Below, in pieces: positions 1-6,975 of a DNA stretch of 64,000 nt. The stretch is from contig NZ_CP029758.2 in NCBI RefSeq assembly GCF_004006395.2, forward strand, positions 1,984,001 through 2,048,000. The letters run 5' to 3'. Source of the stretch: Clostridium sp. AWRP. GTDB lineage: Bacteria; Bacillota; Clostridia; Clostridiales; Clostridiaceae. A program made the translations under genes and the position numbers. Each line of letters starts with the position of its first letter. Position 1 is the first letter of the stretch. Under the pieces are notes generated by a model. It ran no database searches. It had not been told where the DNA came from and saw nothing but the letters and a program-made list of their open reading frames with translations.

Positions 1-246
1 AAATATAGTGTTCCACACATTGAAGTTTTAGAAATGGACAGAATTACAATTCAAATTGTATCTTCACTAGAAAATATTAATGAGGTGAAAAAAGAACTAT
101 TAGATATTACAGAGGATGGAATCATTACAGAATATGAAAAACCGAAGTTGGATCATATTGTGAAAACATTGGATAAGATTTCAGTTGAATCTCAGGAATT
201 AAAGCTTTGGGTCCAGAAAAATATTGAAAGGAAAGGAAGTTATTAA
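1..246 (+). CDS. C-terminal part of phage XRE-type regulator (5' partial)
   Basis: The reading frame is open from base 1, so the gene starts outside the window; the visible part is 81 residues. It is a charged, helical segment (INEVKKELLDITEDGIITEYE) of the kind found behind the helix-turn-helix in clostridial prophage Cro/CI-type regulators. The DNA-binding half is not visible, so the family call rests on resemblance of this tail only. It is followed after 1 base by a tiny ORF and lies at the head of the early prophage operon. Confidence 0.5.
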   Translation, partial: KYSVPHIEVLEMDRITIQIVSSLENINEVKKELLDITEDGIITEYEKPKLDHIVKTLDKISVESQELKLWVQKNIERKGSY

Positions 247-247
247 T

Positions 248-328
248 ATGGCTGAAATGCCAGAAAACATAAAAAATCTTTTAAGAGATTTAAAGGAGGG
301 AAGGGAATGTTTAATCCAGAGAAAGTAA
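248..328 (+). CDS. Very small early phage ORF (26 aa)
   Basis: ATG with a purine-rich site (AAAGGAAG) 8 bases upstream, product MAEMPENIKNLLRDLKEG... of 26 residues. It overlaps the next gene by 22 bases in another frame, and its 3' part supplies the AAGGAGG ribosome site of that gene. It may therefore be a leader peptide for translational coupling rather than a working protein. No family recognised. Confidence 0.35.
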   Translation: MAEMPENIKNLLRDLKEGRECLIQRK

Positions 329-519
329 AAGGTTTTAGCAAATTGGACAAAGAGGGTAGAGAAGTTTTTAGAAGGTTTTGTGAGAAATTTTACAAGGCAT
401 GGGAGCATCCAGAGGATCATGTGCCAACTTCAGTAAAAAGAATAGACAGTAAGTATCTTAAAGTTGTTTTAAGTGATGGCGACTGGTTGCATATCTTAAA
501 AGATGGAAGTTGGTATTAA
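307..519 (+). CDS. Hypothetical phage protein (70 aa)
   Basis: Start ATG follows a strong AAGGAGGGAAGGG site. The product is 70 residues, basic at the N-terminus, and ends with LKVVLSDGDWLHILKDGSWY, a Trp/Tyr-rich beta-like tail. No known domain is recognised. It is in the same operon as the preceding regulator fragment and the following helix-turn-helix protein, so an early regulatory or host-takeover role is possible but not shown. Confidence 0.6.
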   Translation: MFNPEKVKGFSKLDKEGREVFRRFCEKFYKAWEHPEDHVPTSVKRIDSKYLKVVLSDGDWLHILKDGSWY

Positions 520-536
520 AGGAAGGAGGTAAAACT

Positions 537-968
537 ATGGTATTTGAAAATATGGTAGCACTTTTAATAGCTGCTGAGAAAAAATGCCCTCAGGAAGTGG
601 CTTTCAAATACTTAGACAGGTTGGCGCATGAAACTGAGTTTAAAAGAGCTCCTGTATTTAGCTGGACATATGAAGATATACAAGATGTATTGAAATTTAG
701 GCAGGAAGGTATTAGTGATGAAGAAATAGGTAGTTATTACGGAGTAAAAGCAGGTACTATAGTAAGACTATTTTATAAGAAAATTAATACATCAATATCA
801 ATGAAACCTAGAAAACGTGGGACAAGAGCTGAAATAGAAAAAATGTTGGAATTGAGTAATCAAGGATTTAGTGCAAGAGAATTATCAGATAAATTTCATA
901 TCAACATACAAACTGTATATAACAGAATTCAAAAAGCAAGAAAGAAAGAGGTGTGTGGAAATGACTGA
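537..968 (+). CDS. Phage protein with two helix-turn-helix-like segments
   Basis: 143 residues. The frame opens upstream at 510, but the ATG at 537 is chosen because GGAAGGAGG lies 7 bases before it. Two resolvase/Hin-like helical units are visible: YEDIQDVLKFRQEGISDEEI...KAGTIVRLF (about 40-77) and EIEKMLELSNQGFSARELSDKFHINIQTVYNRI (about 95-130). Each has the helix-Gly-turn-helix look of a DNA-recognition unit. It is probably an early-region DNA-binding regulator; the target is unknown. Its stop overlaps the start of the Spo0E-like gene (ATGA), which implies coupled translation. Confidence 0.6.
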   Translation: MVFENMVALLIAAEKKCPQEVAFKYLDRLAHETEFKRAPVFSWTYEDIQDVLKFRQEGISDEEIGSYYGVKAGTIVRLFYKKINTSISMKPRKRGTRAEIEKMLELSNQGFSARELSDKFHINIQTVYNRIQKARKKEVCGND

Positions 969-1125
969 TTTTAGAAAAAATAAGGTAAATGATCTTAGGG
1001 AAAAACTGGATAGGTATGCTTATGAGCATGGAACATTAGATCAAAAAACATTGGAGATAAGTCAAGAGGTGGATAAGTTTATAGTCGAAGATATGAAAAG
1101 AATCCTCTGCAAAGGATTCAATTAA
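961..1125 (+). CDS. Spo0E-like aspartyl-phosphate phosphatase (prophage-encoded)
   Basis: 54 residues. Two helices are joined by a short turn (residues about 8-20 and 28-45), and the second carries SQEVDKFI, matching the Spo0E-family signature SQxLD. Spo0E proteins remove the phosphate from Spo0A~P and so delay sporulation. The ATG at 961 has AGAGGTG upstream and overlaps the previous gene by 8 bases; a longer frame from 871 is only read-through of the neighbour. Its place in the early prophage operon suggests the phage can hold back host sporulation. Family call is good on the motif; activity on Spo0A is inferred. Confidence 0.75.
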   Translation: MTDFRKNKVNDLREKLDRYAYEHGTLDQKTLEISQEVDKFIVEDMKRILCKGFN

Positions 1126-1173
1126 AACTAATATCGTTATTTTGGTTAGGGTACTCTGCAAAGTACCTTAGCC
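1100..1173 (+). repeat. Two hairpins sharing a TCTGCAAA loop
   Basis: GAATCC/GGATTC (1100-1105 with 1114-1119) overlaps the end of the Spo0E-like gene. GGTTAGGGTACT pairs over 12 positions with AGTACCTTAGCC (1144-1155 with 1162-1173, two G-T pairs). Both loops contain CTCTGCAAA. Neither is followed by a T-run, so they are not typical terminators. They may be RNA-processing or protein-binding sites just before the replication gene. Confidence 0.5.
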
Positions 1174-1277
1174 ACATTATAGCATGTATGGAGGTGAATT
1201 TTCAATAAGAATTAACTTAATGCACATCTATAAATCAATTCTATTAAAAAATTATAGATTAGGAGATGTATTTACTT

Positions 1278-2306
1278 ATGGCAAAATATAGATATGTATA
1301 TACGAGCTTTTGGGAAGATCCAAAAGTTACAGAAAAGTTTACACCAGAGGATAAGCTATTTTTCATATACCTCTTAACAAATCCTCATACGACACAAATA
1401 GGTATATATAAAATAACTAAAAAACTTATAGCATTTGAAATGGGATATTCTATAGAATCGGTAGATAGTTTGATGGTTAGATTTGTAGATCATCATAAGT
1501 TAATTAGGTATAATGCGGAGACTAGAGAGATTGCTATAAAAAATTGGGGTAAATTTAATCTTAATAAAGGCGGCAAACCTATCATAGATTGTGTGAATAA
1601 GGAATTGACGGCAGTAGAAGACAGGGAGCTTATAGACTATGTAAGCCAAGGTATAAAAAGTCAAACTATAAGGGATTTATTTCTAAAATCAATAGGTAAG
1701 TTGGATGATCAAAAAGCATTTGATTCACCTGAAAATGATCAATCAAAAACAGATGAAAATAATGAAGAATTGGGCGATACGCCCACGTATCGTGAACGAT
1801 ACGTGGACAAAACTAAAACTAAAACTAAAACTAAAACTAAAATTAAAAGTAATAGTAATAATAATAGTCAAGATGAAAATAATATCAAGCCTGTGGATAA
1901 TGTGCATAATGTGGATAACTCTGAACTGTTAGATGAAAAATCTAATAATCAAAATAAAATACCTTATGCTGAAATAGTGCAGTATTTGAATTCTAAAGCA
2001 GAAACTAATTACAGAGCTACAACGGAATCTACAAGGTCAAAAATTAAAGCTAGGTGGAATGATGGTTTTAGATTAAATGATTTTAAAACCGTTATATGCA
2101 AAAAGACAGAAGAATGGACAGGTACAGATATGGAAAGATACCTTAGGCCAGAGACGTTGTTTGGTACCAAATTCGAAAGTTATCTTAACCAAAAAGTTGT
2201 AGCAGGAAACACTAAAAATAATTCAAATAAGAGTACTTTTAACAACTTTAAACAACGTGATTATGATTTTAAAGAGTTGGAAAAGAAATTACTTGGGATA
2301 AGTTAA
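1278..2306 (+). CDS. Phage replication initiator / replisome organiser, DnaD-like
   Basis: 342 residues. The N-terminal part (about 1-130; KYRYVYTSFWEDPKV...KLFFIYLLTNPHTTQIGIYKI) is the winged-helix segment of phage replisome organisers. A low-complexity linker with a Thr-Lys repeat (about 175-192) follows. The C-terminal part (IVQYLNSKAETNYR...WTGTDMERYLRPETLFG) is the conserved phage C-terminal domain found in DnaD/replication proteins. ATG 1278 is preferred to 1266 because AGGAG abuts 1266 too closely. It should bind the phage origin and help load the host helicase. The repeat cluster that looks like the origin is inside the linker codons. Confidence 0.8.
   Translation: MAKYRYVYTSFWEDPKVTEKFTPEDKLFFIYLLTNPHTTQIGIYKITKKLIAFEMGYSIESVDSLMVRFVDHHKLIRYNAETREIAIKNWGKFNLNKGGKPIIDCVNKELTAVEDRELIDYVSQGIKSQTIRDLFLKSIGKLDDQKAFDSPENDQSKTDENNEELGDTPTYRERYVDKTKTKTKTKTKIKSNSNNNSQDENNIKPVDNVHNVDNSELLDEKSNNQNKIPYAEIVQYLNSKAETNYRATTESTRSKIKARWNDGFRLNDFKTVICKKTEEWTGTDMERYLRPETLFGTKFESYLNQKVVAGNTKNNSNKSTFNNFKQRDYDFKELEKKLLGIS
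1772..1844 (+). other. Candidate phage replication origin inside the initiator gene
   Basis: The heptamer CGATACG occurs at 1775-1781, in reverse at 1786-1792 and forward again at 1797-1803, that is every 11 bp. The last two form a perfect palindrome with 11-bp arms (1783-1793 and 1796-1806). Right behind it are five exact AAAACT hexamers (1809-1838) and one variant, an AT-rich stretch suited to strand opening. Iterons inside the initiator gene next to an AT-rich element are the lambda-O pattern. Origin function is inferred. Confidence 0.5.
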
Positions 2307-2343
2307 GGGCTGTAAATTGATATTAAAAAGAGGTTGATAAAGA

Positions 2344-3108
2344 ATGAAAAAGGTAAGCATTGTAAATATAAAGGGCGGAGTTGGTAAGACTGTAAGTACT
2401 GTTAACATAGCAGCATGTTTAGGAGAACTAAACAAGAAAGTTTTGATAGTTGATGCAGACGCACAAAGTAATGCTACGCAGTATTTAAACTGTTATTCTC
2501 CAGAAGGAATTTCAACCTATGATGTGCTTATGGACAAGGATATAGATGTAAATACGGTAATAAAAAATACAAGTGTAAAAGGTGTAAGTGTAATACCGGC
2601 TAATATAAAGCTGATATTATGTGAAAATGAGATAGTAAATGATACTAGGAGAAGTAGAGAGAATAGGTTAAAAAAAGCATTGGACGCTTTAAAAGAAGAA
2701 TATGATTATGTGATTATAGATTGTCCACCAAGTTTAGGCGTTGTAACTACCAATGCACTGGTAGCATCTGATTATATCTTAGTTCCAATTAAGATAGACC
2801 GATTTGCATTAGATGGATTTGGATATTTACTTGATACTATAGACCAGATAAGTGACGAGTTTAATCCAAAATTAAATTTTACAGGTGCATTTATAACAAT
2901 GGATAAGAGGACTGCAATAAATAGGAAAATGAAAGCAGAACTTAAAGAGGCTCTTAAAGATAAGCTTTTCAATGTGTCTATTAGAGAAAATGTTAAAGTA
3001 ATACAGTCAACATTTGAGCAACAGCCTGTTATAACATACTGTAAAAATGCCATAAGTAGCAAGGACTATAGAGCTCTTACCCAGGAGGTAATGAAGCATG
3101 TCATTTAA
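2344..3108 (+). CDS. parA: ParA/Soj-type partition ATPase
   Basis: 254 residues with the deviant Walker A motif KGGVGKT (residues 10-16), switch I-like DADAQSNAT, and Walker B YDYVIIDCPPSLG (about 116-130). ParA proteins bind DNA with ATP and move ParB-parS complexes so that replicons segregate. The ATG has GAGG 11 bases upstream. Its 3' end overlaps parB by 11 bases, and parS-like sites lie in and after parB. In a prophage it implies either a past or present plasmid-like state, or a role in segregation after excision. Confidence 0.92.
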   Translation: MKKVSIVNIKGGVGKTVSTVNIAACLGELNKKVLIVDADAQSNATQYLNCYSPEGISTYDVLMDKDIDVNTVIKNTSVKGVSVIPANIKLILCENEIVNDTRRSRENRLKKALDALKEEYDYVIIDCPPSLGVVTTNALVASDYILVPIKIDRFALDGFGYLLDTIDQISDEFNPKLNFTGAFITMDKRTAINRKMKAELKEALKDKLFNVSIRENVKVIQSTFEQQPVITYCKNAISSKDYRALTQEVMKHVI

Positions 3109-4117
3109 TTTTAAAGGCATTGCAGATAGAGTAAATCACCTTGATAGTAAACAGGATTTCAATTTGAAAAACATTGATATAGAACAAATAGTACCAAATG
3201 AAAAGAATTTTTATGGTATGAGAAATATAGAAGAGCTTATGGAAGATATAAAAGCTAACGGACTTTATCACAATCTAGTTGTAACACCTTTTGATGATGG
3301 CAAATATAAAATAATCTCTGGTGAAAGAAGGTACCTTGCATTAAAAAAGTTAGGTTATAAAAAGGTACCATGTCAGGTAAGAGAAAATATAAATGCGATA
3401 GACAGTGAGATAATGCTTATTCAGGCGAATGCAAAAACTAGGGAACTTACAAATGCTGAAAAAATGGAACAGATAGAACGGCTTAAATTTCTATATGATC
3501 AAAAAAGAAAAAATGGTGAAAAGTTAGAAGGTAAAACAAGGGATTTGATAGGAAAAGATTTAAATCTCTCAGGTAGCCAAGTTGGTAAATATCAAAAAAT
3601 TAATAAGGATCTTGTTCCAGAGCTTAAAGAAATGTTCTTAAAAAATAATTTGGATATGTCAAAGGCAGCAAGTATAGCATCACTAGAAGAACCCGGTCAA
3701 ATCACTATATATGAACTCTTAAAAGGAAATGCTGAATTGAATAGGAATGAAGTAGAAAGGTTAAAAAATGAGATAAAGAAAAAGGAAGATGAGTTAAAAA
3801 GAGGTCAGGAGGATTACAAAAAGCAACTTTCTGCAGAATGTGAAAGATTAAAGAAAGCTAGAGAAAGTTTTAATGAGGATTATAAAAAGTTGGAAGCTCA
3901 AAAAGGTGTTCACAGTGAGCACCATGATATCAAAAATATAGAATTTAATTTAGAAATAAATATGGCAGTAAGAAATTTAAAAGATGATGCAGATTTACTT
4001 GTAAGAAAGTTAATGTCTGCTAGAGAAGATAAAAGGACATTAAGCGAAAGCAATCTAAAAGATATTGATGACTTACAGAGAGGCCAGTTAAAGTATATTT
4101 TTAATTTTAAAAGGTGA
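3098..4117 (+). CDS. parB: ParB/Spo0J-type partition protein
   Basis: 339 residues. The N-terminal ParB/Srx fold (about 25-110) has the CTP-binding GERRYLALKKLGYK motif. A helix-turn-helix (about 140-185; LIGKDLNLSGSQVGKYQKI) follows, then a long Lys/Glu-rich coiled coil (about 210-270). It overlaps parA in one operon. ParB loads at parS and slides as a clamp. Two near-identical palindromes in the gene's last part and at its end are candidate binding sites. Confidence 0.9.
   Translation: MSFNFKGIADRVNHLDSKQDFNLKNIDIEQIVPNEKNFYGMRNIEELMEDIKANGLYHNLVVTPFDDGKYKIISGERRYLALKKLGYKKVPCQVRENINAIDSEIMLIQANAKTRELTNAEKMEQIERLKFLYDQKRKNGEKLEGKTRDLIGKDLNLSGSQVGKYQKINKDLVPELKEMFLKNNLDMSKAASIASLEEPGQITIYELLKGNAELNRNEVERLKNEIKKKEDELKRGQEDYKKQLSAECERLKKARESFNEDYKKLEAQKGVHSEHHDIKNIEFNLEINMAVRNLKDDADLLVRKLMSAREDKRTLSESNLKDIDDLQRGQLKYIFNFKR
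3905..3923 (+). promoter_or_regulatory. parS-like palindrome, copy 1
   Basis: GGTGTTCACAGTGAGCACC is a 19-bp palindrome around a central A (8 of 9 positions pair). Its core TTCAC-GTGA resembles the core of the chromosomal parS consensus (TTTCACGTGAAA). It sits inside the parB coding region and has a second copy 208 bp downstream. ParB binding is inferred. Confidence 0.5.
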
Positions 4118-4131
4118 TTACAGTGAGCACC
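4113..4131 (+). promoter_or_regulatory. parS-like palindrome, copy 2
   Basis: GGTGATTACAGTGAGCACC begins 2 codons before the parB stop. It matches copy 1 at 17 of 19 positions, and both are preceded by AAAA. Here the flanks AAAAGGTG/CACCTTTT (4109-4116 with 4128-4135) also form an RNA stem, so it could act as a weak terminator instead of, or as well as, a ParB site. Confidence 0.45.
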
Positions 4132-4149
4132 TTTTAGAGAGGAGAAAAT

Positions 4150-4389
4150 ATGGATATTGGGAAAATTGATGTAACAAAAAAATATACGTTTATCGAGGCA
4201 TGGAGGAAAGGTATTAGTAATAGCAATATGATTATAACTAGTGACAGCAGTGGTAATAGTTATAAGATTGATAGTTCCAGTGAGAAATTAAAATTTTATA
4301 ATCCAGTTATAGCTACATGGCAAGTATGCACTTATATATTGCCTGAAGAAATATTTAATATGTGGTATATTACTGCAGATTTAAGTTAG
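4150..4389 (+). CDS. Hypothetical phage protein (79 aa)
   Basis: ATG preceded by GAGAGGAG. The 79-residue product has a Ser-rich middle (NMIITSDSSGNSYKIDSSSEKLKF) and ends in aromatic residues. It looks like a small all-beta protein of the kind common in phage early regions. No family recognised. The next gene follows after 10 bases. Confidence 0.55.
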   Translation: MDIGKIDVTKKYTFIEAWRKGISNSNMIITSDSSGNSYKIDSSSEKLKFYNPVIATWQVCTYILPEEIFNMWYITADLS

Positions 4390-4399
4390 GGGAGAAAAT

Positions 4400-4561
4400 A
4401 TGTGGGGACCAATGGTTATATGTATAAGGTTTAGAAATTTTAAACATAAGATTAGGCTAGTTAAAAAGTATAGCAGTAGGGGATATAGAGTTGAGATTTT
4501 AGATGGTAATTTTATATATGCAGAAAGTAAAGAGTATCAGAAATCAAAAGTTAATATGTAA
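4400..4561 (+). CDS. Hypothetical phage protein (53 aa)
   Basis: MWGPMVICIRFRNFKHKIRL..., 53 residues, strongly basic. The ATG follows GGGGAG at 4389-4394. The next gene starts 33 bases after its stop. No family recognised; likely part of the same early operon. Confidence 0.5.
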   Translation: MWGPMVICIRFRNFKHKIRLVKKYSSRGYRVEILDGNFIYAESKEYQKSKVNM

Positions 4562-4593
4562 AATGAAAAAATTATGTACATGGGGGTGAGGTT

Positions 4594-5283
4594 GTGGATA
4601 CAAAAATAATAGAAAAAGTTAAAAAACTTCTTGCGTTAAGTGAAAGCAGTAATGAAAATGAAGCACAGTTGGCTATGATAAAAGCTCAAGAGATCTTGGC
4701 AAAATATAAATTATCTCTCAAAGAAGTTAAAGAGTTTAAAAAGATTAATAGTAAAATAATTAAAAAGGTGTCAGATATAACATTTAGAACGTCTAAATGG
4801 AAGGCAGAATTAGCTGATGTTATAGCAAATAATTTTGGATGTTATATTTATTTTGAGACTAAAAGAACCCATAAAATAGTTTTTCTTGGCAAGGAAGAAG
4901 ACGCAATGGTTTGTAACATAATACTTGAATATGCGATTGACTCTATAGAAAGTACAATGAGAGTGATTAAATATAGCTATAGAAAAAATAGAATGAGTAC
5001 GAGGGGCATTACTAACGATTATGCTATGGGATTTATAGAAGGATTAAATTATAGATTTGAAAAACAAAAACAAAACAATAGAGAATGGGGCCTTGTGCTC
5101 ATGAGGGATGCTGATGTTACAGAAACTTATAATAATATGGATTTTAGAAAAAATTTAAATTGTGATGTTGATTTTGAGTATTCAGAGATATATGACCAAG
5201 GGGTTGAAGATGGAAAAAAGTTTAGTATTTCAGATAAAGTTGAGCAGGGAAAGTCAGATGAAACTGTTTTATTAGAATGTTAA
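4594..5283 (+). CDS. DUF2786 domain protein
   Basis: 229 residues from a GTG start with a GGGGGTGAGG site 3-12 bases upstream. The N-terminal 40 residues (IIEKVKKLLALSESSNENEAQLAMIKAQEILAKYKLS) are the DUF2786 helical pair. A longer domain (about 55-200), seen behind DUF2786 in phage proteins, follows. The function of the family is unknown. It closes the run of early genes after parB; a flavoprotein cargo gene follows after 160 bases. Confidence 0.75.
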   Translation: MDTKIIEKVKKLLALSESSNENEAQLAMIKAQEILAKYKLSLKEVKEFKKINSKIIKKVSDITFRTSKWKAELADVIANNFGCYIYFETKRTHKIVFLGKEEDAMVCNIILEYAIDSIESTMRVIKYSYRKNRMSTRGITNDYAMGFIEGLNYRFEKQKQNNREWGLVLMRDADVTETYNNMDFRKNLNCDVDFEYSEIYDQGVEDGKKFSISDKVEQGKSDETVLLEC

Positions 5284-5445
5284 TTGTTTTGTAATATATT
5301 TTTACGACGTAACTATTGTAAATATACAAATCTAGGCTTTTTTCTAAGAATATTATATCACATAAATTTCCAAATTATAAGACTATAAACTACTTCTATT
5401 ATTTGGTAAAATTTTATTTACACAACAAGAAAGAAGGAATCAAAT

Positions 5446-6162
5446 ATGAAAATTGTAGCTATTAATGGAAGTCACGTAGGTAAATCAGGTAATACTAATG
5501 TCATGGTTACTGCTCTTTTGAAAGGAGCTCAAGAAGTGGGTGCACAAACTAATAATATTTTTTTAGCTGAAAAGAATATTGAATATTGCAAAGCATGCAA
5601 GTTCTGCTGGTTTAAAAGTCCTGGAAAATGTGTAATTAAAGATGATATGAACGAGATATTATATTCTATGAAAGGGGCAGATATTCTTATTTTAGCTACG
5701 CCACTATATTTTGATAACATATCCAGTATGCTAAAAGTTTTTATAGATCGATTAATTGTGACAGCAAGCCCTTATTGGGAAAAAGATAATGATGGAGAAT
5801 GCCGGCATATTAGAAGATACAAGACACCAAAACTTATTATAGTATCTAACTGTGGGTACCCTGAAAGATCTCATTTTCAAGTAGTCTCTCATTGGATTAG
5901 AAGAGTTGCACGTAATGCTGATACTGAAGTGATTGGAGAAATATATGCTTCCCAAGGTGCTTTATTAAGTACACAAGTTAAAGAATTACATGCTGTAATT
6001 TCTGCATATTTGAAGACTTTAGAGAAAGCAGGTAAAGAAATTGTTATGGATATGAGGTTGTCAGAGCAGACCAAGAAGTTACTGGAACAAAATTTTATTC
6101 CTGATGAAATCTATATTAGAGAAGCAAAGAATAGATCTGACTATATATTAAAAAATATATAG
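5446..6162 (+). CDS. Iron-sulfur flavoprotein / NAD(P)H-dependent FMN oxidoreductase
   Basis: 238 residues with a flavodoxin-like fold. The start MKIVAINGSHVGKSGNT is the FMN-phosphate loop (residues 1-17). A compact CxxCxxCx7C cluster (CKACKFCWFKSPGKC, about 48-62) matches the [4Fe-4S] motif of Isf-type flavoproteins of anaerobes. ATPLYFDNISSMLKVFIDR (about 85-105) is the second flavin contact. RBS AAGAAGGAAT. It has its own upstream gap and a hairpin behind it, so it looks like separately transcribed cargo (a moron) in the prophage. It could help handle oxidants or quinones; the partner is unknown. Confidence 0.75.
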   Translation: MKIVAINGSHVGKSGNTNVMVTALLKGAQEVGAQTNNIFLAEKNIEYCKACKFCWFKSPGKCVIKDDMNEILYSMKGADILILATPLYFDNISSMLKVFIDRLIVTASPYWEKDNDGECRHIRRYKTPKLIIVSNCGYPERSHFQVVSHWIRRVARNADTEVIGEIYASQGALLSTQVKELHAVISAYLKTLEKAGKEIVMDMRLSEQTKKLLEQNFIPDEIYIREAKNRSDYILKNI

Positions 6163-6485
6163 TTGTTTAATAAAAACACTGTATTATTCAAAGCGAATTT
6201 TGCGGTGTTTATACGTCGCATTTCAATTATAGTATACACTTATTACAAAGTTAGAATAAGTACGCACTATGAAATAATTGCGACATAAATGCTGAGAATT
6301 GAAATACGAACGATGGTCTTTGAAAATAGAATAATGAGGTGTGAAGAAGTAAATGATTTGTATTTATTGTAAATATAATCAGCTTTTATTTGTAAAAGTT
6401 ATGATATAATTACTATTAATAAAGGCAAAATAGTAAAATATTATGAGTTCGATAATATAGAAAGATAATAATAGGAGGACAAATT
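6163..6485 (+). other. Intergenic stretch with one hairpin
   Basis: No supportable gene. AAACAC/GTGTTT (6174-6179 with 6205-6210) may end the flavoprotein transcript, though it lacks a long T-run. Two inverted pairs, GTCGCA/TGCGAC and ATTTCAATT/AATTGAAAT, lie at about 6214-6306 with unknown meaning. A ribosome site at 6473-6480 belongs to the next small gene. Confidence 0.4.
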
Positions 6486-6590
6486 ATGGAGTTTGGTGGA
6501 TGGTCATCATGGCAAGTTATAACTTTAATTATTTGTATTACAGTAGCCATTGGTAGTGGTACAGTAGTTAGTAAAAAAAAGAAAAAGTAA
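6486..6590 (+). CDS. Small single-pass membrane peptide (34 aa)
   Basis: MEFGGWSSWQVITLIICITV... with one hydrophobic helix (about 9-28) and a Lys-rich tail ending in KKKKK. A strong AGGAGGACA site precedes the ATG by 6 bases, which supports real translation. The peptide resembles small phage membrane or toxin-like peptides, but no family is recognised. A terminator (6744-6778) lies downstream. Confidence 0.55.
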   Translation: MEFGGWSSWQVITLIICITVAIGSGTVVSKKKKK

Positions 6591-6743
6591 TGTAAATAAT
6601 GAATAATCTTCTAGTTTACTGACTTAACTATAAAAATAAAAAGATAAAAGCTTACTACAAAGATTATGTTTACTTACTGGAAATTTACGATAGATAGACT
6701 TTATTCTTATTTAACATAACAATTAAAAGTGAATAATTTACTG

Positions 6744-6778
6744 AAACGCCGTATTATTTAAAAAATTTTATGGCGTTT
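6744..6778 (+). terminator. Rho-independent terminator
   Basis: AAACGCC pairs with GGCGTTT (6744-6750 with 6772-6778) and is followed by more T. It probably ends the transcript of the small membrane peptide gene. Confidence 0.65.
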
Positions 6779-6967
6779 TTTATGTTCGTAAATCAAAGAG
6801 TAGGTGCACCAGAGGTGCAGCTGTTGAAAAAAATAAGATATGACCATTTAAATTTAAAGTATGAACAGTTATCTTTGAAAATGTGCTATATAAGGAAATT
6901 AATCTAGTGTTAGAGGGGATAAAATTAACTAACATTATAATATGAAGTCTAGTTAATACTTCCAACA
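6779..6967 (+). other. Gap left of IS copy 1
   Basis: A 41-codon frame (6782-6907, MFVNQRVGAPEVQLLKKIRY...) is helical in character but lacks a ribosome site and starts in the T-run of the terminator. It may be the remains of a phage gene. A minus-strand frame of 61 codons has no ribosome site. Nothing firm is supported here. Confidence 0.3.
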
Positions 6968-6975
6968 GAATTTAC
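6968..6975 (+). repeat. 8-bp target duplication of IS copy 1 (left)
   Basis: GAATTTAC directly precedes the element at 6976 and is repeated at 8505-8512 directly after it. An 8-bp duplication is usual for the IS256 family and fixes the element's ends. Confidence 0.9.
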
